DNA of 64,000 bases from Halicephalobus mephisto (taxonomy: Eukaryota; Nematoda; Chromadorea; Rhabditida; Panagrolaimidae): positions 62,001-126,000 of the forward strand of contig SWDT01000094.1 in assembly GCA_009193035.1 (NCBI GenBank), read 5' to 3'. The notes beneath the pieces are model-generated. The model was not told the origin of the DNA. It made no database searches and saw only the letters and a list, made by a program, of their open reading frames with translations. Of the stretch, positions 18,928 to 31,679 are shown piece after piece. Both the position numbers and the translations under genes were made by a program. The stretch's first letter is position 1. Each line of letters starts with the position of its first letter.

Positions 18928-21900
18928 TCAATAATCGATATTTTGCAATAACCGTGTGGAAATTATGGAAAAATACAGTTCAATATACAGTTGAGAACTA
19001 ATCATCGGACACAGTTGGTACAAGTACGGTATCAACTTGTCATCGAGGACCTCCGTCCATATGTATTGTTCCTGATCCAATCCCTGCCATTTCGCAGTTT
19101 CATACGTAGCAGACTCGGGCTCTATCCTTATCCGGATGCATATTTGTCTCTGTTCACTCAACGTCAAAGGTCTCATAAACTGTTCCACTGTGGAAGCAAT
19201 CAAAATCCCTATTTGTTCACAAAGTTCAAAATACCTCGGTTGTAACTGCAACGGAAACCTGCCTTTATCTGCATTGATCACTGTAGAAAGACGAAGAGCC
19301 CATTCTGTAGTGTTAGGGATGGGGATCTGGGACCTAAACTGACGTCCCAAAGTGAGGCCATATTGGTAATGTCCCTGTAAAAGTTAAAAATACAAAACTT
19401 TACTTTACAAAATTACTCACTAATAAGTACATTTCATCAATCGGAGAAACTAAAGCTCCAGTTTTTGATTGAGGTTCATAAGGATCCACAAACATAATCT
19501 GGACACTCATAGAGTTACTGTCGATAATAAACGGTACTTTGTTTTGTAGATTTTTTACAATTTCTTCCATAGTCTCTGAAGGAAACCTCAAAACCACTCC
19601 ATCTTCAATAATCGTCATCAAAAATTTCTCAGTACTATTTTTCAATGAACCATCAATAACCACAAAATTAGCTCCGATAGTTTGTCTCGTTCCTCCGACA
19701 TCTGTGAAAATTTCCGTTCTAAATGTCCTATTATCCATATTCTGGATAGCCACCAGATGAGAATCCGGATGATCCGTCAATTCCGTGGACCAAGCTAGCA
19801 TGTTCCTATTAGAGTCAATAACTTGCTTCAATTCCTCAATTCCAAAACTAGGAATATACACTTTAACAACACATCCATCTTCAATCTCCACAGTCGATCC
19901 CATAATCTTAGGAAGTCGATAAGTCCAATTTCTAAAATCATTGAAAACTTTTAATACTGAGTTTTCTGAGGAATCGGAATACACTGGATCTCTGTTTCTT
20001 TTGTTTACAATAGGAATCGGGAAATCTGAAAAAAATATATTATTAAAAATTTTTTATTTTTATGAGAATATTTTAGAAATTTCGAGTCTTAATTTGGAAT
20101 TTCCGGAAGATCCTAGAATCATCTACAGAATCTCCACTATTGTAAAAAGTTAAAAACGAACATTGTTATGAAGTACTCTCAAGACGAATTTCTAAGATTT
20201 TCTATAATTAGTTTAGGTGATAATTTAGGTTTATCCGTGACAGTGATTTCGCAATTTTTCGAAACTATATTCTATCTAAATGGATTTAGAATCTTTTAGA
20301 TTATGGTATAAAAAGTACAAAATCTTCTAGGATTAATTTTCATATATGAAATTATTAATAAATATCCTAAAAAACATTCAAATAATTTTTCAAAAAAAAT
20401 CAACAAAATTTTAACTGTAAAAATTACTAAACACTCACGTGAAGATTGAAGTCCAAGTCTCAATAGCAATCTGTTCGGAATCGTCATAGCCCAAATCAGT
20501 TCTTGTTTGAGAATAAACGTCCCAACAAGGAACGGAACATTGAAAGGGATCGGGAAACTCGAAAAATCCTGGCCTTGAGGTCTGTGAAAAAGAACAACAG
20601 CCGTCGGAATTCCTCCAATTTCTCCAGAAGAAACATTATAACATTTACACATTCTAGATCCACATCTTCTGATTCCAACTTTTTCATCCAAGTTATCATT
20701 CGCAGGAATCAAGGATTCAACAAAGAAATATTCAAATAAATAAAGAATAGATTGAATAAAACATTTTTTTCTTTCTTCTTCATCCGAAATTTCTGATTTA
20801 TTTTCTTCTTTTATCGTTTCTTCCAAAATTTTAAATTCATCTTCTCCAGCTTCGAAAGCAAAAAACAGTTCATCCGCCCCTATCGCTGCCATTCCTCTCG
20901 TCGAAAAACACCAAACTTTCCCGTTCAAAGTCTGGACAAGTTGGCTTACAACATAGTAATTTTTCTTAATCCCAAAAGTTAATTTTTCTCCATTGAGTAA
21001 TTTTTCACAAACTACATCAATTGAGGATTTAGTCAACTGAGCATCACAATCAGCCAGATAAAGAGTGTCGTCTTTGATCAAAGAAATTTGTTCTTCTTCG
21101 ATTCTTTTTTCACGGAATCTTCTGTTGGAAATTGGTCTTTTTGGAATCTAAAAATAACATTACAAAAATTAAAAATAATCATAAAAGCACTCAGATATAA
21201 GTTTCTAAAAGTCCTAAAATTCTAGTTTTCAGACGCTGATTCTAGAAACTTCGAATTTTGGAAAATTCTAAAATCCTAAAGTCCAGATCCTGAATAGTCT
21301 TAGAAACTTGGTTTTCATATATCAATTTTAAGTTTCTGGTTCTAGAATCCTGGTTTTTATATATTGATTCCGAATTTTCTAAAATCTCAGTTTTCAGATG
21401 TTCATTTTAGAAAATTTTAAAATCCTAAAGTTCAGATTCTAGAACCTTGGTTTTCATATATCGATTCCAAAAGTTTCTGATTCTAGAATCCTGGTTTTTA
21501 TATATTGATTCCAAATTTTCCAAAATCTCAGTTTTCATATGTTCATTTTAGAAAATTTTAAAATCCTAAAGTTCAGATTCTAGAACTTTGATTTTCATAT
21601 ATCAATTTTAAAAGTTTCTGATTCTAGAACATTCTGAAATACTAAAGTTCAGATTCTAAGACCTTCTAGAACCCTAGTTTTCGTATATTGATTCCAGAAA
21701 TTCCAGATTCTAAGACCTTTTACATCCTAGTTGATCCAGTTTAAAAATAATAAAAATATAAAACTTACTTTTTTAACATTTTCATTAGAGTGATCGGTTC
21801 TTTGTTCAACTCCAGAAATCCTGGAAGGACCAGCTTCATTTGCTTCTGTTTCATGACCCGGATGAACTCCATCGAGAAACTTGACACTCCTTTTTTTGTC

Positions 21901-24432
21901 CGCCGTTGGTTCTTCCGAACTAGATTCAGTTTTTTTCGACTTTAGTACTGATTTTTTCCTAGTTAAAATTTCTTGTCTTGAATTACTTGATCCAATTTCA
22001 TTGAAATCCACAGAATTATCATGAAAATCCGACCGTATTCTGCCTTCTGAAGTCCTGGAATCATCAAAACTGGAAATTTCAGTTTGTCTTTTTTCAAATT
22101 CTTCAATTCTGTCCAGAGTCCTCGAACAAGGTTCACAAACTTTTTGTTTTTTTTCTGGATCTTCAACATACGGTAAAGGCCTCTTGACAGAACAACAGGA
22201 ATTACAGAGGACTCTCCCGCAGCAACGACAATGATGTCTTCTATTGATTACTGTAAACTTCAAAGAACACAACATACAGGAATTACAGTCCTCGTCCGGG
22301 ATCCAGTAAGGCTTCGTTTTCCCCAGTTGTCGTTCACTTTCCGTCAAGACTGGATTGTAGTTAAATTCCGAAAGATCGTGAGTACTGAGAACGACCGAAG
22401 CCGGTTTCTGAGGGATTTCTACAGCAGATTTTTGCATATTTTCAGAACTAAATTGAGCTTCTCGATCACCAGTCGGCTCGTTTGCGGATTCAGTCACAGC
22501 CACGACGACGTCTTCCGGGATGCTTTCCATCTCCATAGATTCTAGTTCTTTTTGAAGTTGAAGGTCTTCTTCTTCAGATGGTTTAGAATCTGAATCAAAT
22601 CCAACGGGCTTTGAAGGATCATTAATGGAAGACGATAATTCTGAAAACTTTAATAATATAAACTTTAGTAAAAATTTTAACTAACCTGAATTTTGAGTAC
22701 CTGATTCTGGAGAAACTTTATCGATAGATTCACTTGTTTGATTATTAGAAAACACATCTTCATTTTGGATTTCTGAAGTTGTTTTTGGACTTACTACTTC
22801 AGATCGTGATTCTGGAATTTCCTTTTCGGTAGAAGTCTCAGTTATTTGACTATCAGGTGATATATCTACTTTTGAACTTTCTTCTTTAATAAATTCTTTA
22901 GTTATTTGATTACTAGTTAGTATATCTTCTTTTTGAAGTTCCTCTTGGACAGATTCCTTAGTTATTTGGTTATCAGATGATATATCTTCTTTCAGACCTT
23001 CTTTCTCAGTAGATTCCACAGTTACTTGACCATCAAGTGATATATCTTCTTTTGGAATTTCTGAAGCTGTCTTTTGAGATATTTCTTTTGGAACTTCCTC
23101 CTTAACAGATTCTTTGGTTATTTGATTTTCAGATGATATATTCTCTTCTGAAACTTCTACAGTACTATCTCGATCTGTTTGGGATACTTCTTCAGGAACT
23201 TCCTCTTCAACAGATGCTTTAGTTATTTGATTATCAGATGATATATCCTCTTTTGTAACTTCTACAGTAGTATCTCGATCTGTTTGGGATACTTCTTCAG
23301 GAACTTCCTCCTTAACAGATTCTTTGGTTATTTGATTTTCAGATGATATATCCTCTTCTGTAACTTCTACAGTTGTCTCTGGATTCCTTTCTTCAGTTAT
23401 TTCTTCAAATTTAACTTTTTCTTTAACTGTAGCTTCATCTGGAACAGCTTCGACAGAAATAACCCCGATTCTGTCGTTACTTAATTCTTCTAGTTTTGTT
23501 GTTTCAGATTTTCCAGAATCAGTGCCTTCTAAACTCCTTATTTCTGGTGAATCTGATTTCATAGAATCATCTTCGAACAAATCATTTGGCTTCTCACCAA
23601 CAAATACATCTGGAGCTTTTTCTGAAGTCACTTTTGCGGCGTTGAAAGTTATTCTCATGGTTTCATCTGGGGTTTTTACAGATTCAGAAAGACTGGTAGT
23701 GGTGAATTCAAATTGTTCAGTCATGTCTTCTGAAGGAATCGCTTCTTTTGGAGACGGAACACTGGGTGAAGTAGATGGAATATGGTCCGAAGATTCAGAA
23801 CCTAGATTAGGAGTTTCATTTTTTGAGGATTCTGAAGCAGGAGTACTGGGTGAAAAAGACGGAATATAACTCGGAGAATCAGCTGGTGCATTAGGAATTT
23901 CATTTTTTACAGATTCTGAAGCAGGAGTACTTGAAATAGTCGGGATGTGACTTGAGGATCCGATATCCAAACTAGAAGTTTTATTATCTACAAATTTCGG
24001 AACTTTTCTTTCAACTTCTACGTTCTCCGCTTTCCCCTGGACCTTATTCCTCGACGAATCTGTATTCCATAAGTCTCGACTACAAGGTTCTCCAAATGAT
24101 CTCTGAACACTGTCTAATCTCTTTACTTTTGGATTCTCCTCCATAAAATCAGAATCAAAACTCATGCTAACATCGTCCTGAAAAATAAAATTTCCACATT
24201 TCAACAAACTTTCATATATCAAAAATCAACTGACCAGTTTTCTTTTGACTTCTGAAGTACTTTCTTCGACCAAAGTAGACTTCATAGTAGTTTTGGAACT
24301 TATAAACAAAGGAACATCACGGGTTCTAACTGGCCGATCAATAGATGATGAATCACCGTTAGTACTCCCGTTTGTTTTTGGTGGATCCTCCAGGGAATCC
24401 AGAAGATCGTCCATGTCCGGTACTGACTCCAT
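18928..24432 (-). CDS. SARA/endofin-like FYVE-domain protein, about 1440 aa
   Basis: Six exons join in frame: 24432-24235, 24177-22686, 22640-21769, 21147-20439, 20025-19421 and 19374-18928. The FYVE zinc finger (about residues 677-740) has the WIPDEDC start, the RRHHCRCCGRVLC ligand motif and the VCEPC end, so it should bind PI3P on early endosomes. Exons 4-6 form the long C-terminal domain of SARA/ZFYVE16 (e.g. GANFVVIDGSLK, MTIIEDGVVLRF). In animals SARA recruits SMADs to TGF-beta receptors. Exon 2 is acidic and Ser/Thr/Glu-rich with tandem repeats, with no clear SMAD-binding motif that I can identify. A TTTTCTAG acceptor 2 bp before the ATG suggests trans-splicing. Probably orthologous to C. 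elegans sara-1. Confidence 0.88.
21190..21735. repeat. Tandem repeat in SARA intron 3
   Basis: Roughly 60/120-bp units containing GATTCTAGAACCTTGGTTTTCATATATCGATTCC and TTTTAAAATCCTAAAGTTCAG. They fill most of the 621-bp intron. Confidence 0.8.
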
Positions 24433-24499
24433 GACTAGAAAATGTGGAAATCTGCAGTGAATGAAAAGAAAAAAATACGTAAACAAAGGAACAAAGTGG

Positions 24500-25140
24500 A
24501 ACGTGAGCTTTAAATTTTCCGAAGATTATTCCACTCAGGAGAATTGGAAGATAACCAAATTTCTCTTTATGGACAACAACAGATTCAATTTATCAATAAT
24601 AAAAATATTTAAAACTAAAATTTATCGAAAGTAGGAAATTTGAAAATTAAGAAATATACAAAAAATAAGAGAAAATTCATAAATTACGAAATATATAAAA
24701 CAAGTTTATACTTCTTCAATATTAGAATTATTTGTAAAATATACGTAGAAAAATACTCATAAATTACGATATATGAATATATATAAATAAATTTACACTT
24801 TTTTAATTTTAACGAAAATTGTAAATTACGAAATATATAAAAATAGCAAATCCGCAGCTCTTCCATATTAGGAAAAAAGTTTTAAATTACAAAATATACG
24901 AAAAACGCAAGAAAACAATTATGAATTATAAAATCTACGAACAACAGCAAATTTGTAGTTCATCAACATTAGGGAAACGCTCTTAAATTACGAAATGTGC
25001 GAAAAATTGCAAAAAAACATTACAAAATATAAAAAACATATCGGATTTATAGTTTTCTAACATTAAAAGTGATTTTAAATCACACAAAATATAAGAAATA
25101 TTAAAAGAGCAAATGTAAATTACGGGATATGTAAGATAAA
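24500..25140. repeat. AT-rich diverged repeat block
   Basis: Many degenerate copies of ATAAATTACGAAATATATAAAA with short spacers, continuing at 25350-25560. No coding exon is seen; it includes the presumed 5' flank of the SARA-like gene. Confidence 0.6.
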
Positions 25141-25149
25141 GATAAAAAG

Positions 25150-25335
25150 ATAGAAGGGACCTAGTAATCGAGCTTGATGGAAATTTCCAAATCCGCAGGT
25201 ATCCGGAAGGTCTGGCAAGCTGCTGGGTGTGGCGAAAACGGGCTTGCCACCTTGACCCCTAGGGTCAACTTTGGCCTTTACGGGTTCGCCGGGGCCAGCA
25301 GCACTCGGACTCACCTTGTCTTCCACATTGAATGT
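25150..25335. other. GC-rich 185-bp island inside AT repeats
   Basis: A sudden GC-rich segment, open on the minus strand (KVSPSAAGPGEPVKAKVDPR and on), is bordered on both sides by the same TACGGGATATGTA(A/AA) words (25116 and 25337). That suggests insertion into one repeat unit. No family is recognised. Confidence 0.4.
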
Positions 25336-25769
25336 GTACGGGATATGTAAAAAATTAAAAATATTTGTAAATTACGAAATATATGGAAAAATAAAATTAT
25401 TTATAAATTATGCAATAAATAAAATTTTAATTTTTTAAAATTAAATGAATATTCTTAAATCGTAAAATGTATGAAAAACAGTAAAAGAACGCTGCTAGAT
25501 TACGAAATATATGAAAAAAGATAAATATGTACAAAATTTAAAAAAGATTACTCATCTCTCGATTCCATTGTTGACTTTTTTGATTTTCATTTCACGATTT
25601 ATACATGCTAGTTGATTGTTTATAAATATTGTTTTGTTCCAGAACTCTGGTTGTTCTCAGATAACGTAAGAACAAATCCAAAGTCCCTAATGTTGTATCT
25701 CTGTGAAGCGATGCAGTAGTGTGAGAGATATGAGTTTCTCATTTAAAAAAAGTAATAACATTTGTCGAT

Positions 25770-25945
25770 GAAATCTAAGGTAAAAAAGAGGAATAAGAAT
25801 AAAGAGAAGGCCAAAAAATACATGTTCTGCGTCCACGTAAAAGAGGAAAAACGGAGAAAGAAAGAGGAATAGAAAATAAAGAGAAGGCCAAAAAATGCAT
25901 GTTCTGCGCCCACGTAAAAGAGGAAAAACGGAGAAAGAAGGGTCT
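25770..25945. repeat. About 75-bp direct duplication
   Basis: Two units carrying AAAGAGAAGGCCAAAAAATACATGTTCTGCG and GTAAAAGAGGAAAAACGGAGAAAG (starting near 25790 and 25870), differing at a few positions. Minus-strand ORFs here are artefacts of the repeat. Confidence 0.85.
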
Positions 25946-26759
25946 CGCAACGAAAGGAAAAAGGCGTGGGTGGGAAAACTTTCGTAATTATCATTATCAA
26001 CTTTGTAAGAGATAAAGCTTGGCGTTTTTATATATTTTGGCTGCGACTCGCTACTATCTACATCTGGTCCCGTCCAGTAGAAGAAGTATAGACTCCGTAA
26101 ACTTCTTTTTGTAATAATGATATATTAAATAACTAGTTAATACTCGGTCTGTCATTTCTGGGACAAAACCTGTACTAGAAAGAGAGCACCTGAAGAGATA
26201 GTCTGAATATCAGGGACCGTAAAATACTGTAGAGCTTGAATGAGACCTTCCATCGTCGTTCTGCAATCACGTCTAATTGAATGCAATCAATATTTTTGTG
26301 CCACTTTTTCCTGAATAGAAATATCCGAGCGCAATTAACGAGTAAATTTCACAAAAGACGCAGTTGACTCCCGCAACGAATACCTAAAATCGTGTTGAGT
26401 ATTTATGTAACAAATTTATTTATTTTTGATTTTGAAATTATCATTTCTGCTTTTTTTTCTACATGACACGACTATCATAGGCGATGCACAATCACATCTG
26501 ACTGAATGTAATTAACATGTAAGAATTTCTGAGTACACTCCTTATATATTGGATTCTAACCGAGTTAATGGAAGAAAAATATGATTTCAACATATTGATT
26601 GTGCTGCACTTGTGATACGTACTTTATTCGTTTTTATAATTCTACAATTAATTTCAAAATTACTACTACCTTCACTTTACGATGGAAAAGCGTAACAAAG
26701 TTATTTTAACCTGTAAAGCAAGGCATCTTGTCGACGGTAGAAGCTGATGAAATGTTCTA

Positions 26760-26855
26760 TGCTCATTGAAAATTTAATTTAATTTTGAAATTGTATTGTT
26801 TGTAAATTTGATATAGTGCGAAATAGGAATAAAAAGTAAAAAAAAGTGTTCTATG
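26760..26855. mobile_element. LINE 3' UTR copy
   Basis: TTGAAATTGTATTGTTTGTAAATTTGATATAGTGCGAAATAGGAATAAAAAGTAAA is shared, with few changes, with 50100-50175. There it directly follows a reverse-transcriptase C-terminal remnant, so this is an isolated 3' end of the same LINE family. Confidence 0.7.
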
Positions 26856-26984
26856 CTTTTCTCTGCTCCTCAGGAAATTTCCAATTGCACGATAGTCCTT
26901 CGTTATTTGGAAATTTGACTATCTATTGATCACTGACTTCTAGGACAGTAATTTTGGTTACTTTTTTACTTACTAATTAAACTT

Positions 26985-27200
26985 TTTTAGATTCATGTCC
27001 CTAATGATGAACGTATCAAGAATTTAAAAGCTCGAGTTGGAGCTTTAGAAACCGTCTATTCTCAAGCTCGAATTACTTATTAGAGCAAAGAATCGTGAAG
27101 TTAGAAAATAAAGTTGCTCGTCTGACCCATATTCAAGAAGAAATTTTAGATTTGACTAAAAAGAAGACAGATATAAGCTTAATATGTATTTATTCATTAC
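26985..27200 (+). pseudogene. Broken coiled-coil coding fragment
   Basis: After a TTTTTTTAG acceptor, the plus frame reads RIKNLKARVGALETVYSQA and meets a stop at 27080. The next frame continues the heptad pattern (LLEQRIVKLENKVARLTHIQ, EEILDLTKKK). A frameshift therefore interrupts a single coiled coil. It may be a LINE ORF1 or a decayed host exon. It lies between two LINE remnants. Confidence 0.45.
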
Positions 27201-27229
27201 TTAAATGGTAATTTCTTCATTTCCAGACT

Positions 27230-28180
27230 TACTTTTATACCCTCAAGGAATGTCTCAGGTGGAATATCAGACACTTTCTCTATCCGAGTAGGAGTACATT
27301 AAGGCTCAGCTCTCTCTTCTTTACTCTTCATTCTTTGCATGGATACATTATCAAAGGATATCAAAAAACCACGTCTATGGACTCTACTGTACGCGGATGA
27401 CATTACGATAGCTGCTAAAAACAAAAAGAAATTACAGTTGATACACAAATGGAAGGAAAAATTAGAAAAATACAGCATGAGGTTTAATATCCGCAAAATA
27501 AAGTACATAGAGTGTGGCAAAGAGACTGATGACAAATCGTTGCAAATTGAAGGAGTTACCTGAAGTAAATTACTTTAAATATTTGGGGTTGTACATTGCC
27601 TCAGATGGTAGTTCCTTAGTGGACGCTAAACAACGAGCCAATATTGCTTGATTAAAATACTGACAAGCTTCGGACATCTTGCAAGATCACAAAACACCTT
27701 TAAAACTAAAATCCAAAGTACATAAGGCCGTTGACAATCTATGGCTCGGAATATTGGACGTCTACAAAGAAACATGATTAGGTGTTACATACTATGGAAA
27801 TGAAGATGTTTCGCTGGACCCTAGATCTAACGAGGATGGACAAAGTACGAAATGAGGACGTACGTAGGACAATAGGGGTTGTGTCTATAACTGAGAAGCT
27901 TCAAGAAGCACGACTTCGCTGGTATGGCCATGTCCTACGTAGGGATAGAACTCTGTGGTCCAAACAGCGATGGACCTACACGTAAAAGACAAGCGACTAC
28001 CAGACTGTCCAAAAACTCGGTGATTTGATAGGATGATGGCAGATACGAGGATAGCGCAATTAAATCCAAATAACGTTGCCGATCACACTAAACAAGGAGC
28101 AAAAATTAAACAAATGAACCCTACCAAAGTGTGGGATAAACGCTAAGAAGAAATCTTAATACCCTCAAGAATCTGTCAAT
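27230..28180 (+). pseudogene. RTE-like LINE reverse-transcriptase remnant
   Basis: Frames with several stops and shifts read GISDTFSIRVGVH, then LLYADDITIAAKNK (the YADD catalytic motif), then YFKYLGLYIASDGS, then a later frame with MKMFRWTLDLTRMDKVRNED and ARLRWYGHVLRRD. This is the standard order of motifs in the C-terminal half of RTE-type non-LTR retrotransposons. It is inactive. It may derive from the same family as the endonuclease fragment at 16.9 kb. Confidence 0.85.
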
Positions 28181-28379
28181 CTTCAATGGTTGACGTCACT
28201 TTTAAAGATAAGCCTAAAAAAAGATGGATTTAAAACAAGTAACTACAGATTGTGAAGATCTTGTTGAAAAAGAAGGAATCAGATTCAATTGCGGACTTTT
28301 TCAAAAATATTAAAGAAGATAAATTATTTACCCCTAAATTTTTCTAATAGTGTTCTAAGTCCATATTAATCGATAGCGA

Positions 28380-28531
28380 CACACAAAAAAGCACAATTTT
28401 TGACTCAATACCAAATGCAAATCGTCACTATTACGTTCCAGTTTTCATCACAAATATCAAATATGAAAAATGTCACGAATGTGCTACATTTCGCAATTAT
28501 TACGGAACCAAAAGTCACACTTTTTTGTTAA
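28380..28531 (-). mobile_element. MITE copy of the ACACAAAAAA family
   Basis: ACACAAAAAAGC at one end and the inverse of AAAAGTGTGACTTTTGG at the other. The interior aligns with the complement of 8654-8812 (AATCGTCACTATTA, TTTCGCAATTATTACGG). It sits in the 3' flank of the Van Gogh gene. Confidence 0.65.
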
Positions 28532-28758
28532 TAAATTTAAACAAAAAATCTCAACTCTAGATATTCCAAAAAAATCAAAAACATATTTCACCGAATCAAC
28601 ACTGTAACGAAAGACTATTACTGTAGTTAAGCGAATTCACATTCAAAAACTTTAATTTCGATTTTTATTGATCCCATTGACTCATCTCGGAAAACTACTA
28701 CCCGAGGATATCTCTCGATAACGAATTGCAAAAAATCGATAAAATAAACGATTTCAGA

Positions 28759-31055
28759 TCAGACTGGGGATGTTTGTCCAGGACTAGGAGCTAGATTAAA
28801 CTGATAAGTATAAGCCGAATTTCTACTCCTTTCTTGGACAACATTGAAGACTGGATTAGCGTCGACTTTACAGAAAAGCCTGACATTCAAATTACTGTCT
28901 TGATCAAGGCAGCGAAGAACAAACTGTTGTCCATGTGCAATTGAATTCGCTGGATGAATATCACAGAGAAGAGACCACTTCGAAGATGTCGGAGGATCCT
29001 CATTTATCGGGATTTTCGAGGCAAAGAAGGGCTGAAGGAACGTGTCTGCTGTAAATCCATGAGTTAAGCAGTTCCTCAGATGATCCTCGACATCAGAAAA
29101 GTGGAAATAGTTATGTTGTTGCGTAATTTTGAGGTATTTGTTAAGAGGTCGAAATATCACAGCCAGAATTATCTTAGCCGTAGCAGAGGGATCCATGGGA
29201 TTCACCTGAAAAATATTCATCAATATGATTTACAAATCTAAAACCAATCCTATTAAAGCACAACCAACTCAAAAAGACGACCTCAAAGCAAACAACCCTG
29301 AGTATCAATTAGCTGCACTACTGTAGCAAAAAACAGTTGTGTCAATTTCATTTTCATGATTTATTGTTTTGGTTTTTTATACTATTATTAATACCAAATG
29401 TTCCAAATCATTTCCCCTATCACCCATTACTTATTAAAAACCAACCTTAAATTTAGCGTTATTCGTGTTAATGGCATTTACATGGGCAAAGGCCTCTTCT
29501 GTGGCTAGGATCAATTCACACTTCCTTTTTTCTAGTTTCCTTTCAAATTCTAAATTATGATGAAAATTTTCACTCCTGTCTTTCCTTCCTCGTCTAACTG
29601 CTGCTTGAATTAAAATTTTAGCATTATTTACAGAAATCACTCCATCTGGCTCTGCGGCTGCTTCTGGTCCTTCGAATTCCTCAATAGCATAAACCTTGAA
29701 TCCAGTAGCGATTCCACTGGAAGCTCCATTGAGTTTAAAACTCCCTTGTCCGTCCTTCTTGGCTCTGAACTTGTAAGGATTAAAACTCGGGAATTCTGCT
29801 GTATATCGGCTCAGAATCTCCACTACAGCTTCTTGGATACAACATTCCTTGATTGAGAAGGATTTAGACTCTCCGTCTGGATCTCTAGTGACATGAACAG
29901 TAACAAGAATTTGGGGTTGTTTAAGTTCAAAGAAGTACCATAGAGAATGAATCAAGAACGTCGTCACTAGAAGCAATAGAGCATGGAGAAGAATATCCAC
30001 GTAGTTAGGGTTCCTCGGGATAAAATCATTAGCCACAAATGAGAGTCCAAAACCGATTAATACAAAGATTAAAGAAAGAGTGAAAGCAACTCTAGATAGC
30101 ACTATCCTCGGTAATCTTGCTGATGGTTTCCTGGAGTGAACTTTCCACACAATGATAATTTGAACTACTAGACATATCCCGATAACCAGTAAAAACCTCT
30201 GAAATGCTATTTTCGATAAAATCGATAAATAAAAACATACCTGCGAATTGAGATCACATTGAATTCCGGGCCAGTCATAACCAAAATACGGGGCAATAAA
30301 AGGGGCAACAACAATACTGGGAACTGCCAAGACGGACAAAAACGAAATAAACCCGGCAAAGTTCAATCTGCAGAGAAAGGATAAGGAACAACAACAGTGC
30401 CGAGTATTGTCTTCTTTGAATTGAAATTTTTGTTGTTCTCGTCGTTCCTTTTCTAATCTTTGTTGCTGGGAAGCTAGGGCACTATATGAGCAAACGGAAG
30501 TGCAACCAGAAACGACTGTGGCATTGTCGTTATCGTTGAAATAACTTCTGTCTTCTTTAGGATAAGAATTCGAGCTCTAAAAGCAGAAAATATTAAAAAA
30601 CAAACATTATAAAGCCGGAAATAGTTTTTCCCTGAATCTTTTCAAAGTAAATTTCCAGAAGTTTTTACAAACTAAAGCAGCCTAAAACTCCAGGTTGCGC
30701 GATGATTGTTTCGTAATCAGTATTTCAAAGATATATTCCGTTTAGATATAGGAACTTTTAGATTGCGTTGCAAAAAATCCTATTTTCGAGGGTCAGTAAA
30801 AAATATATGAACTAATGGAGAGTTTAAAAATCACAACTAGCACCTAAATAGTCCTCCGACATGGGTTCATAAACTTACAAAAAATAAAAAACAAACCTTA
30901 TCGAAGCTTCTTGAATGAGGCAATAGTCCAGCCCTGTCTTGATCGTATCTCAACCTCCCGAACCCAGACCCCGCGGCTGGGGGAGGTCTGTAGTCTCTTC
31001 TGGATCTGTATGGGTTCCTGTAAGAACTCGAGGAAGGGGCAGAAACCACAGACAT
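28759..31055 (-). CDS. vang-1: Van Gogh/Strabismus planar-polarity protein, 564 aa
   Basis: Core planar-cell-polarity membrane protein that binds Prickle and Dishevelled. Exons: 31055-30897, 30576-30241, 30198-29446 and 29205-28759, all phase 0. The N-terminus is cytosolic and Ser/Arg-rich. Four hydrophobic segments lie about residues 130-265 (start FISFLSVLAVPSIVVAPF). The conserved cytosolic domain contains GFKVYAIEE, AAVRRGRK, EEAFAHVN, VNPMDPSATAKII and RPLNKYLKITQQHNY. The protein ends TSPV, matching the class I PDZ-ligand pattern (S-X-V) of this family. Its length is close to other Vang proteins. The ATG is preceded by CCATTGCAG|GC, a likely spliced-leader site. A Cys cluster (HCCCSLSFLC) just before TM1 could be palmitoylated (inference). 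Confidence 0.94.
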
Positions 31056-31284
31056 GCCTGCAATGGATCCAATCAATAAAATTCCAAAACAGAAACTGCA
31101 ATTCCAAGGTTATGGCTGGCACCAATACGAGGAACAAGGACGAAATGGGCGCGAAAAAGAGGATGGCGTAACGGGCATAAACTCAATGAATAACAAAGAG
31201 GCCAAAGATCCTGGGGAGATAACGAAACCGCGCAGCTGCAATGAGAATTTGGACTTTTTTCGACCTTAAAATGGACAAACAATG

Positions 31285-31665
31285 GACATGTGTAAAGAAA
31301 TATTTCACGGTGGCAAACGAATAAATTAAATGTAAAATTTATATAAAAATGGTGGAAAATAAATCAGAAAATAAAGTTGTCTAACAATAAAAACATAATT
31401 TTTAGATCCCAAAATAAAAAACATATATGAAGAAATACTTCACGGTGGGGATTGAATATAATATATGTGAAATTTATATAAAAACAACAAAAAATAAAAA
31501 GGTTTTTTTCTAATAACATAGGCCTGATTTTCCGGCTTCTAAATGAACAAATAATGAACAATATATATGAAGAAATACTTCACGGTGGGGATTGAATAGA
31601 ATATATGCGAAATTTATATAAAAACAACAAAAAATAAAAGGTTTTTTTAACAACAAGGACCTAAA
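31285..31665. repeat. About 130-bp repeat, three copies, upstream of vang-1
   Basis: Copies near 31290, 31420 and 31560 share ATATATGAAGAAATACTTCACGGTGGGGATTGAATA and AAATTTATATAAAAACAACAAAAAATAAAA. The first is the most diverged. Confidence 0.85.
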
Positions 31666-31679
31666 AAAGCACGATTGAT

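Noticed and set aside
26040..26100. A TGGTCCCGTCCAG stretch that might be an LTR primer-binding site
   Set aside because: No paired LTR, no polypurine tract and no gag/pol sequence nearby; single-site resemblance is not enough.
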